Positions 47,801 to 58,804 of a DNA stretch of 64,000 bases are shown in pieces. Position numbers and translations under genes: made by a program. Under the pieces are notes generated by a model. The model saw only the letters and a list, made by a program, of their open reading frames with translations, made no database searches and was not told where the DNA came from. The stretch comes from Azadirachta indica. Taxonomy: Eukaryota; Streptophyta; Magnoliopsida; Sapindales; Meliaceae. Position 1 is the stretch's first letter. Each line of letters begins with the position of its first letter. The DNA lies in contig CM040444.1 in NCBI GenBank assembly GCA_022749755.1, forward strand, positions 5,459,009 to 5,523,008, in the 5' to 3' direction.

Positions 47801-50800
47801 TCAAAATTCAAACGAGTGATAGCATTAAAAAAAATATTTAAAATTCACACAAAATATTTAAAAAATATATTTTTTATTTAACTTTTAAAACTAAAAAATC
47901 TCATCCAAACTCGTTGTAAAATCAAACAGATTAGATTTCAACGTATGACACTAGAAAATTGCACAAGAATAAAAAATCCATCAATTAATGTGGATTATTA
48001 GCTCAGAATATAAAGTGAAACATATTTTATAAATTTCAAAGCAAATTTTTTTTTAATATAAATTCAAAGCAAAATTGAAACGAAATGAAGTTGTTAAATT
48101 TCCGAAAGCTTGATCTTGTCATTTAATAATATACGTAATGCCCATATTTTATACATTTGTCAAGTCAATGAGATCTTGGCAACCAAATGGTTAAGTCATT
48201 TGCATTTGGTAGATGAACGAAATAGAAACAGTATGTGGATTAAATTATGCTGATGCAATTATGCAAAATGCGTAGATCAATCAAGATAGAACAATGAAGC
48301 CAAGAATATCAAACCAAAGAGATCAGACAAATTGTGGAGATCCACATCAAATTTACGGAATTTATAATAGTCCATCTCGTATTTTTACTATTTTAAAATG
48401 ATTATATTTTTTTTAATTACAAAATATACAACGGGATAAAAGTTTAATTGAAAACACGATCTCAATAAGTAGAAAAATAATAGTGACCGTATTTTAGAGA
48501 GTGTCTCACTAAAAATCTTTGTCAATAAAACCTAATAGAATAAAAATTAGTCAAAGAGAAAAAGAGTATAATGTACATATGTTTAGAAAAATAAAGAAGT
48601 ATTTACTTGGAGATTCCACTCTCTTTGATGAATGCTCCGTCCAAAAATTAATATGTATTAGGTATATAATTTGTTAAGTTCGTACATTCTGATACTTTAA
48701 CATATTTATAAGATTTTTAGTGCGGCGTATTAATCTGTTTATTTTTTTAGAGCTCATAAATGTAGAAAAATTTTGATGATATATATTTGATTTTTGTTTC
48801 TTTTGATTTACAGGAAATTGTTGTGTCATTATTAATAAATATATATTCCAATTGTAACTATGCTTTTATAAGGATCAAATGAATAACATAACATGCATTA
48901 ATATAACAAAACTTGGATTGTGAGTTCACTATGGTAGAATAAAATAATTCAAAATCAATAGTTCAATGCAGGTATGAAAACAATTATGATTAATTAGTAA
49001 TATTTAAAAATAAATGGAAATGGTCTAATTTATATGAAAATATTTTATAAGTTTCTTAGTAAAATTTAATTGATGGATGAATATTCCATTGGATCTGTGT
49101 TTGACCTATAGCTTCAGACAGTACTTGATTTTTACCAAATTTTTATTTCAAATATTCAACAATAATTATGAAATTTATAGGATTGTTTTATTACCACTTT
49201 TAGGGAACATATGTCACTTTTAAGGTATCTTTAAGAGGGTGTGTCATTTTAAGGACAATAGTCTCATCAAGAACCACAAACTCAATTGGAGCAAATTTTA
49301 CAGAGGTTCAAGCTAATTTCATCTGGGTCTTATGAAGGACCCTAGGCATTATTTAGAACTCATTTTATGGCTCTTACGAAGAACCTCAGGCTCAATAGGA
49401 GCATTTATCAATAATAATTATTTAACAAAAATATATATTAAAAAAATAAATATAATATTATTTAATAATTTATTAATAATATAATATTTTCATTAACCAT
49501 ATACTTTTTAATATATTATAATTAAAATATAAATTTATTTATTTTATAATGTTAAGAAGTCAATATGAATTAAGTACTAGAAAATAAATAAAATAAATCA
49601 TAAATAAATATTAATATATAAATAAAATATATTATAGTACAATACTTATAATTATAATTTATATTTATGTATAGTAAAAAGATATAAAATATATTATATA
49701 ATTAATATATAAAATACAATAAAAATAAAATATATTATTTATTAAATGTATAATTTTATAATATATTAATTATTATATTGTTAATGTACTATTTTTATTA
49801 ATATATTTTTATAAATATATTATATTTTGTCAAATTTTAAAGGCTTAATAATTATTTTTGTTGAATCATTATTATTAATAGGGGTATAATTATTATTTTA
49901 AAATAAATTGAGACTTTTTATAAATATTTTTAAGAATATTAAGATTAATCAGTATATTAAACCAATTCTCAGAAATTTATATATTCTTTTCTGTCTTAAA
50001 AATTGGGTTAATAGGTTCCTAATACTTCAATAGTTACTGCAATTGTGGGGTTGAAGCGGACCGGCTTCTTGTTCTTACACAATTTTTAACTTAAATTAAA
50101 TAAAAATTAAAAATATACTTCAATTGAATTAAAAATAAATATATAAAAGACGGACTGTAAATTAGAATTCTATATCAAAAGTGGGTGAAGTTTTAAGTTA
50201 CTCCAATTTCTTATAAGTATCACTTTAAAATAATATAAAATATTTATTTAATAATAATTTTTTAAATAATAACTAATTATAATAATAGATATTACTTACT
50301 CTTTTAATGACATTCCACTTTTCGTTTATATCTTTAAGAAATTGTAACTGCTTTTTTGAAAACTCTTAAAAAATTGAGTATTAAAGAGTATAAAGACGAA
50401 GTATATTAACACTTTCTCTTTATTACTCCTAAAAATAAATCTTAAATCTCTTATAATTTTGTAGAGAAAAAAATTAACATAATTATATTAAAATTCATAA
50501 ATAATTAAAAGATTTAAGATATGTGAGTATTAAAACTAATAATATCATATTATATGTATAATATCTAGTTAACTAAAATATTTTTAATAAACAAATATTA
50601 CATAAGTATAATAAAATATGTAGTTATTTAATAAGGTCAAAATTATAAATATATCTTTTAAAAAAAGGTTTTATATAAAGATTTTAGGGGGATGGTAATA
50701 GTACTACTCTTAAAAATTTTATAAAAGACTTTTATTTTTTTGTTGAAATTTTTGTGCAATTATTTTTTTGTTGAAATTTTCATGTGATCAATAACAACTT

Positions 50801-51164
50801 GTGGCTCTTTTCAACAACAAAGAAGGCAAGAGATTAAGTTAAAATACTTTTGTGTTCTCATGCTCAATCTCAATACTATTGCTATAAAACCATATTCAAG
50901 GCATCAAACGTTGAGACTTGATTCGTCTTTCAAGTATATTTTTCATAGTGTGATATATAATAATTTTAATTCCAAAGCTAAGTCTAAACAAGGTGAAGTT
51001 GTATTCACTGTCTTGAAATTTTGTAGTTGAAGATTCATGTACTTGTTTCAAGCATCCTAAAGAATTATTGACTCTAGGTGGTTAAATATTTTTTTCAGGG
51101 AGATTTAGAGCTCATGTAAATTTTTTACAATAACATATTCATTTTTTAGTGATTGATGCAAATA
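47801..51164. other. AT-rich intergenic spacer
   Basis: No gene or complete element was recognised. The block 49,400-49,900 is almost pure A/T and resembles 7,190-7,580. The stretch at 50,165-50,330 is a weak relative of module B. Confidence 0.4.
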
Positions 51165-51169
51165 ATGGT
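51165..51169. repeat. Target-site duplication (left), ATGGT
   Basis: The five bases ATGGT abut the 5' LTR and are repeated at 56,005-56,009 directly after the 3' LTR. Five-base duplications are normal for gypsy and copia integrases. Confidence 0.7.
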
Positions 51170-52599
51170 TGTTGTGGGGAAAAATATGATTGGACATATG
51201 ACAGAATATGAGCCCACGAGAACTTAAATTGATGCTTTAAAGGACGACCAACCTTATGACTACTTTATTATGAGGTGAACAAAGAGCTCCACTCATGTGT
51301 AAATAAGGTGTGAATCACTTCAAGTCAAGCTCCCTACCAACTATGGATAAGGTAATTTGTAGGATAAATACCACCTCGTGAGGCCATGACTTTGATTTGA
51401 GCGAGTAGGATTAGGTGAACAACCTTGGTACCTGGGCATACCTAGACTTACCTTTAACTCAGCCCTGGTAATTGTTATTCCAAGCCTCATGCCCAAAAAA
51501 TGTAAAAGGGGACCATCAAACAAAAGTTAAACAGCCCTTGAGCCAGATAGAAGATAAGAAATACACAGAATCTACCTTCAGCAAAACCTTTCCAGACTTT
51601 AACAGTGCCAAGGTAGGGATTAAGGATAGTTAGGCTAATGAGAGTTTGCCACTTGTTTAGAAGAGGATAATATAATCTCTAGAGCTTATAGAAGAAGGAT
51701 ATGTGGCAGTGGACCCACGTAAGGAAAGATCTTGGCTTGCCATGTGTCATACTCACATGGCACAATCAAAAGCCAATGAAAAGAAGACACATGAGAATAG
51801 CAAGATAAAGGCTAGGGCAACATATGCTAGCCAATCAAGTTTAAGCTTTTCTTTCCATATATAAGCATATTTTTCTATATTTTGGAGGAGGGAGTTTTTC
51901 ATAAGAGAACTAATTTTCTTAAGAGAGGATTTTTTCTATTTTCTTTGATTCACATTTATATACTAAGAACAGCCAGCATTAATGTGCATAGAGAGTCCTT
52001 GAAGTTGTTACTTCTATCTTCTTCACTTAAAGGAAAAAAAACCAATTCTCCAAAAAAAGCTCTTTTCCACAAACACTTCTCAAGAACATTCTTCATACTT
52101 ATTCCAACCTCTATTAATACTCTATAAACCCTCTATGCCTTTGTTGTTTCTCTAAAGGATGAAAAGCCTTGACCTTGGCAAAACTCTTTAGTCCTCATTT
52201 CTCGTCTTTACATCTTATTTTTATATACATAAGAGAAGTAAGACCCATGCCTTTCAAATCTATTCTTTGATAAGATTGATATAAGCATCAGAAAGGGTTG
52301 TTGGATAAGCAATCTTTGTCTAATTATTATTTTGTTTGTAGGGTGTTTGTGAAGCAGTTTTTCAAAGTTCAAGGTTATTTAGGAACCGAAGAGCTAGAAT
52401 GAAGCAATTATATGAGGAATGAGCAACGTCTATTTACCATTTCAAAAGACTCATGGCCAACTTACCCTCGGCCAAGCTTCAAACCATGTCGCCAAACTCT
52501 TTAAAATAAAGACCTGGTGTAGCCCAGTTGACCACTTCAGAGATACCAAGACCTATTTCCAAAGCCTAGTACGGCTAAACAAAAATTCATACATTAACA
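51170..52599 (+). mobile_element. 5' LTR of a gypsy-type non-autonomous element
   Basis: The LTR starts TGTTGTGGGGAAAAATATGA and ends CATACATTAACA, giving TG...CA termini and about 1,430 bp. It is homologous along its whole length to 54,048-56,004. A TATA motif CCATATATAAGCATA at about 51,857 is conserved in the other LTR (about 55,219) and probably drives transcription. A CT-rich R/U5 zone follows. Confidence 0.8.
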
Positions 52600-52600
52600 G

Positions 52601-52620
52601 TGGTGCTATCTATAGGGACC
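52601..52620 (+). other. Primer-binding site of the LTR element
   Basis: TGGTGCTATCTATAGGGACC lies one base after the 5' LTR. It corresponds to the TGGCGCCGTCTGTGGGGA-type primer-binding site of plant gypsy elements, with C-to-T type decay at likely methylated sites. Confidence 0.65.
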
Positions 52621-54047
52621 TGTAGAAAAAGCCCTACTATACTTACGTCCTTGCCAAATAAGCCATATGTTGATGTTTGAAATTCCGAGATGAGGTGGTC
52701 GAGAACACAACTGAAAGTCTAGTCACAACAACTGCCCAAAGAAGATAGTCTCCCCTTGAGTTTGTGAAAAGTCAGAATAGAGTGAAGTTGGCTACAGATT
52801 TAGTTAAAAGGAGGAAAAGGTAAGGAGGTTAAAATGAAGGTTAGAATTTGTGCTCGCTTTCTATACATGAAGACTTGCTTATATGATAATTTGGTATTCT
52901 ACCAACTCCACTAAAATTAGAGGACCAACTAGATAGTTGCCATAAGCATGACCCTACTTAAGCTAAGCGAGGCAAGCCTAGCTAGCATAGTGAACAACTT
53001 GGTCTTTCTGAATGTAGAATGTATTCTTAAGAGTCACATAGAAGCTACCATGGCAACTGAGGTATTCTCTAATAATGAAGCATTAAAAGGGAGGTAACCT
53101 TTAACCTTCTCTTATGGAATGCTTGAGAAACAATTATATGATATGGAAGTAGCAATAAGAGAGCCAAATTGACCAAGTCAGGGCCTATCTTGCTAGACCT
53201 CTTACATGACTCTAGTATGCCTACTTACTTATGTGGTTAGAAATGCATGCTTACTTTGAAGATTGAAATGCTTAATTTATAATATTGCTAAGGTCAGATA
53301 GACATAGTAGCTAAGTTAAGTTTTACTTATATTATCTTACTTATGTTATTACCAAGGTTAGGTTGATCTGGTAGCCATGTTAAGCTTTCCTTATGTTATC
53401 TTGCTTATATTGCTACTAAGATCAAATTGACTTTGTAGTCATGCTATGATTTTTGAGATTTGATTTTTCTCTATCGATTTCAATGGAAGTCAAAATATGT
53501 TATACCGCTATTTAATTATCACCATGTGCTATTCCACCATGTGTTTATCGCCATGTGTTATCCGGCCTCGTGCTTATCACTATATGCTATCTCGTTATGT
53601 ATTATTTCGTCATGTTATTGCCTTATGTGTTTTCGGTATAAATCTCCATATGTTGTTTTGCCATATATCGCAATGTGTTTTATCATCATCGGGAACCTTG
53701 GTCAAGATTGTTCTTGATCTCGTTGTTTTATTGTCATTAGGAATTATGGTCGACCTCGGTTTTGACCTTGGTGTTTTTTTGCCATCAGGAAGCATTAAGC
53801 TTGATCTTGACCTTGGTATTTTATCGCCATATGTTTTTCACCTAATGTATATCGCTATACTGCTTATCACCATATATCTCCATGTGTTATATCGTCATAT
53901 GCCTCCATGCTTTATGTCATTATTCCCTGAGGTACAAAGAACGGGGCCACTGAAAAAGAAAAAAGGTATGCCATGAAGGCAACCAAGGGTTATGGATAGC
54001 TTCCAATGTATTCAACTTTGTCTAGCTATTAGAAGTTGAGGGATCTC
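52621..54047 (+). mobile_element. Internal region of the LTR element, non-coding
   Basis: About 1.4 kb separates the LTRs, far too short for gag-pol, and no gag, protease, RT or integrase motif is readable. A polypurine-like GAAGTTGAGGGA lies at about 54,032-54,043, just before the 3' LTR. The element would thus depend on a partner element for its proteins. The zone 53,490-53,930 is a degenerate minisatellite. Confidence 0.65.
53490..53930 (+). repeat. Degenerate minisatellite of CATGTGTTAT-type units
   Basis: Units like ATCACCATGTGCTATTCC, ACCATGTGTTTATCGCC and ATGTGTTATCCGGCC recur about 15 or more times with spacing near 18-20 bases. They are interrupted by three longer units containing GA(C/T)CTTGG and CATCAGGAA or CATTAGGAA. 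The repeats keep a 159-codon frame open (53,497-53,976), which I regard as incidental. Confidence 0.6.
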
Positions 54048-56004
54048 TATTGTGGGAAAATGTGTGATTGGACATGTGGCAGAATATAAGCCCATGAGAG
54101 CTAAGTCGACATCTTAAAGGACGACTCACCTTACTACAAGTAAGCAAGGAACTCTACTCACATGTGAATAAGATGTATACTACCTCAAGTCAAGCCCTTC
54201 ATCAGCTATGGATAAGGTAGTTTGCAGGATAAATACCACCTCATGAGACCATGACCTTAATCTGAGGGAGCAGGATTAAGTGAACGACTTTGGTATTTGG
54301 GCATACATAAAGTTACCCTTAACTCAGCCTTAATAATTGTTATTCTAAACTTCACCACTAAGAAATGTAAAAAGGGACAACCAGACAAGAGGCAGACAAC
54401 ACTTGAGATAAGCAAAAGATAAGAAATAGGGAGAATCTGCCTTTAACAAGATCTTATTAGGCTTTAACAATATCCAGGTGGGGACCAAGGATAACTAGGC
54501 TAATGCTAGTTCGCTACCTAGTTAGAAGAGAATAATGTTATTCTTAGTAGGGGTAGGTAGAAAATCAGATCGAACCAAATCGAACTAAACCGAAACCGGA
54601 CTAGAATTTATGAGTTTAGTCCAATATTTTACGCAATTTGGCTCGGTTTTGATTTTTAAAATAAACAATCTAAAATTTTCGGTCCAATTTCTGTTTTAAT
54701 CCAAAAATTTTAGATTTGACCGAAAATATTTTTTTAATTTTTTTTATTTAAATGACATCGTTTTATTGTATTTTCATAAAATGACGTCATTTAATACACT
54801 GAAATTTTTTTTAAAAATAATAAATGTATTTAATAATTAAATCGATTCGAAAATTAAACTGATCGGTTTGGGTTTAATTCGATTCTAACATGTAATTGGT
54901 CCGGTTTGATTTGATCTGGATTTTTCTTTCTATTTGGTCCAATCCGATCTTAAAAATTTGATACTCGAAATTTTCTGATCCGGTCCGGTTTGTCAAAAAT
55001 TTACACCGAACCAGACCGTATCCACTTATATCCTTAGAGCTTGTAGAAGAAGGACACATGGCAATGGGTCCATATAAGGTAAGATCTACCAATCTTAGTT
55101 TGCCATGTATCATACTTACATGGCACCACTAAAAGTCAATGAGAAGAGGATACATGAGAATGGCAAGATGAAGGTTAAGGCAACATATACTAATCAGTCA
55201 GATTCAAGCTTTCCTTTCCATATATAAGTATATTTTTCTATGTTTGAAGGAGGGAGTTTTTCATAAGACTAACATTTTTCTAGGTTTAGAGAGCTCGTCA
55301 TCCCAAGAGAGCATTTTCTCTCTTTTCTTTGATTCACACTCACACACTAAGAATAGTTATCATTTGTGTGCATTAAGAGTCCTTGAAGTTGCCATTTTTA
55401 TCTTCTCCACTCAAAGGAAAAAAAACCCATTCTCCGAAAAAAAGCTCTCTCTTCCACACGCAGTCCTCAAGAACATTTTTCATGCTCATTTTAGCCTCCA
55501 TTAATGCTCCATAAACCCTTAATGAACATCTCTCATTGGCTATTTTCTCCAAAGGATGAAAAATCTTGACCTTGGCAAACCTCTCTAGTCCTTATTTCTC
55601 TTAGTTACATCTCATTTCTATATACATAAGAAGGGCAAAACCTACGCCTATCAAATCCATTCTTCGATAAGAACTAACTTAAGTATTAGATGGAGTCGCC
55701 AGAGAGACAATTTTTGTCTAACTATTATTTTGTCTTGCAAGGTGTTCGCAGAACAATTTTTTGAAATCTTAGGTTCAAGATTATTTTGGAACTGAAAAGG
55801 TTAAACGAAGTGATTATGTGCAGAATAGGCAACATCCATTCACGATTTCAAAAGACTCTTAGACAACTTACCCTCGATTAAGGTTCAGACCATGTCACCT
55901 ATCTCCTTGAAACAAAGACCTGGTGTGACCCAGCTGATCACTTCAAGAGACTTCAAGACTTATTTCCAGACTTGGTGTGACCAAACAAAATTCCCACATC
56001 AAGA
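54048..56004 (+). mobile_element. 3' LTR of the gypsy-type element, split by a nested insertion
   Basis: It starts TATTGTGGGAAAATGTGTGA and ends CCCACATCAAGA. It matches the 5' LTR throughout, apart from an insertion at 54,548-55,029. Many substitutions separate the two LTRs, so the integration is old. The target duplication ATGGT follows at 56,005-56,009. Confidence 0.8.
54548..55029. mobile_element. Nested 482 bp hAT-like element
   Basis: It interrupts LTR homology exactly: the 5' LTR is continuous where this begins and ends. It is flanked by ATTCTTAG (54,540-54,547) and ATCCTTAG (55,030-55,037), an 8 bp target duplication matching at 7 of 8 positions. Its subterminal sequences are AACCGAA and CCGGTTT rich (GAACCAAATCGAACTAAACC on the left, ACACCGAACCAGACCG on the right). 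The left end reads TAGGGGTAGG. No open frame. Confidence 0.7.
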
Positions 56005-56009
56005 ATGGT

Positions 56010-56689
56010 GAATGAAGATCATGACTTAAGTGTGATCTTACAAGAGTATAATGTTTATTGACTTTATTGTGTTTTATAGGCCTTTGGCTCATGATGAATT
56101 TCAATATCTAAAGATTCAATATATATAATTTTTGGAGGACAAATTTAGGGCAGCAAACTCTAACTTTAAGATATTTTTGAGTGGTAATGTGGTTTTAGGA
56201 AATAATATGAATATTATAACAGTATAATAAACAACATTTAAAAGCCGTTATATAACTAGTAATACTTTTTAATATAAAGAATTTGAGTTATTCGCGACTA
56301 TAAAGTATACTTATAATAATAATTTTAGGATAAAAGTAAAGTAAAAAATATAATATTCAGCCTGATGGTTAAATCATTTGCATTTGGTATATAAACAAAA
56401 TGAAAGAGCATATGGACGAAATCATGTTTGATCCAAGTCAAATTATCACTCAAGCATAATTTTTATTTTTGAACTAAAATTTATAGTTGTCGACAACTTT
56501 TTTTCAATCTATATGTAAGTGTGATAATACAACAACATATATATTAACTGAAATATTTTTATTTTGTTTTGGTTACAAAATTATTAACTTAACCTAAAAC
56601 TAGCATGCAAGTATCATGAACCTGGTTAAGATAAGAGATTGGTATATAATATCATAAAATTTATTTTCTATTATTAGCCCACATTTTGA
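56010..56689. other. AT-rich spacer
   Basis: No gene or element was recognised between the LTR element and module B7. Confidence 0.4.
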
Positions 56690-57130
56690 GCTTTGGGTTT
56701 TTTTATGAATTATTCACTAAAGTTTGGTTTATTTCAATCTTTCAAACGAATAATCTTAAATTTGCTAAATAATCTTAAATTAAAAAAAAATATAAATAAT
56801 AAAAGTTATGATGATATAATATTACTAAAATTTACATCTTTAACAATACTTTTCTAACAACTAATAAAAATAAAATAATGAAATTTGTTTTAAATCCAAA
56901 ATGATGTATAAAAATTACTTACCAAAATAATTCATTTGTAAAATTTTCATAGACAACAAATAAACGCATTTTTAGAAATTTGAATTGTTAGAAGTGCGTT
57001 GCAATTCATTGAAGTCATATTCATTGTTTAAAGAGGTGGTTGTGGAAAAATCACCAAAAGAGCATGAAAATGTTGATTTGTATCAAATAGAGATACCAAT
57101 GGCCCGTTACAATCTAATTGTTAATTTCAA
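56690..57130 (+). repeat. Repeat module B, copy B7
   Basis: Contains AAATTTGTTTTAAATCCAAA, TTTTCATAGACAACAAATAAA, GTTGTGGAAAAATCACCAAAAG and AGCATGAAAATGTTGATTTG. It ends with TACAATCTAATTGTTAATTTC. It lies beyond the LTR element, in the same orientation as B1 to B6, which suggests the array was already present when that element inserted. Confidence 0.65.
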
Positions 57131-58780
57131 ATTCCATGATATTTCAAAATTCAAAATTGTCTCCAATAAGTTTTAGAAAAATGGGGCTATAATTTCAAAA
57201 ACTTAAATGTTTACTATTTATGAATGGAGCTATGTTTCTCAAGTAGGTCCCTAACTTTTATTATAATAACTACAGTACCTTAAAATATTGAATTTTAATC
57301 TTAATAAAATATTGGCATGTAATTTAACACCATAGACTATCTTAATTATTTAATAAATGCAAAATTTTCAAAACTTACTCATTAGATATTATTATATAAA
57401 TAGTTTATATTCTTAACATATTCTTTAAAAATCACGTTATTAGACTTCTGCCTTATTTTTCAATTTTATTTTAATTGTAAATCATTCTAAAGTTTTTTGT
57501 TTACTTTAATATTTGTAATTTTTTACCTTAAAATTTAAAATTTCATAATTACAATTATATTTCCAAGTGAAATAAGTAAAAGATAAAAAAATATTAATGA
57601 AATTATGTTTATATTAGTTTTTTTAAAAAATAAATTAGTTTTAAGAAAAATTAGATCACGTAAATTCTTTTTTTTTTAATACAATAAAAATAATTTATTA
57701 AATTAGATAAATTTATTAATTTAGATGCTATTTTAAAATTAGAAAACAAGAAAATATATAAAATAAAGAATTTGAGGAGGCAAGAAAATATGTTTTGGTA
57801 AAAGAAATTGTTGATATAAGTTTTTGAGCAAGAAATACTTAAGGAATATTAACCATAGTCAATCATCAAAATTTTATGAAAACATTGTGTATTGAATAAA
57901 TACAAAAATATTATAAATCTTTATTTATATGACTATTTTAGTATTACATGGATGTGTTTCTAATCTATTCTTAATTTCAAAAAATAATATTTTAAAATTT
58001 AAAATTGTGTTTAGTAAAACTAAACGGGTCTACTTCCACTCTAAAATTTAATTTATTATAAATATTTATATTTTGATAGAAAAATTTATTATAAAAATAT
58101 TCACTTATAATTTACTATTAAGAATAATTAACTTTTTATTCCCATTTCTTTACAATAAAAAATAGGTAAATTTTATAAAAATTACATGACTCATATATCT
58201 TAAGATTTATAAATTCGTAACTATAAAAAAAACTATAATATTATAAATAAAAGAGATTTTAATTGTTTATAAAATATTATAACATCATGTAAAAATATAG
58301 TAGACCTTTTCCTTTGTTAATTATTTTTTGAATTTTAATAGTTTTTATGAATTTATAATTTAAAAATAAAAAAATATCTAGGCACAATGAATACTTTCAG
58401 GGTGTATGAGAAAAAATTAAAGTATATAATATAATATTATGCAAATATTTTAAAGGGTATATAGAAACTTTAATTTTTTTAAATATTTTTTTATATAGAT
58501 GTGTGGGTAAAAATATTTTCAAAATAGATTTTATAATATAAATAGAATCAAACCTATCTAAAATAAATATAACAACAAAATTAATTTTAGTAAACATCAA
58601 AAAAACAAATTGTTTGTCATTTCAATGAAGATAATTATATAGGGGATTTTTAGTTATAAATGAATAAGTAATCGCTTATTCATAAATAAATAAAAGAGTA
58701 GGGATTTTCATGTTATTTTAATAAAATAATTTAAAACAAACAAGCGTGTAATGTAAGTAGAAGCGGAACGAATTCATTTT
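57131..58780. other. AT-rich intergenic spacer
   Basis: Immediately after B7 the tail keeps similarity to the B2 and B4 tails (GGTCCCTAACTTTTATTATA). The remainder is AT-rich without a gene. The promoter of the downstream gene should lie here, but no convincing TATA box was chosen. Confidence 0.4.
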
Positions 58781-58804
58781 CAACGGAGAGCTCACTTTCC
58801 GAAG

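Noticed and set aside
52419..52625. 68-codon frame near the 5' LTR end
   Set aside because: Falls in the LTR and crosses the primer-binding site, so it is not a gag start.
53497..53976. 159-codon frame in the LTR element
   Set aside because: Kept open by the CATGTG-type minisatellite; composition is repetitive and matches no retroelement protein I know.
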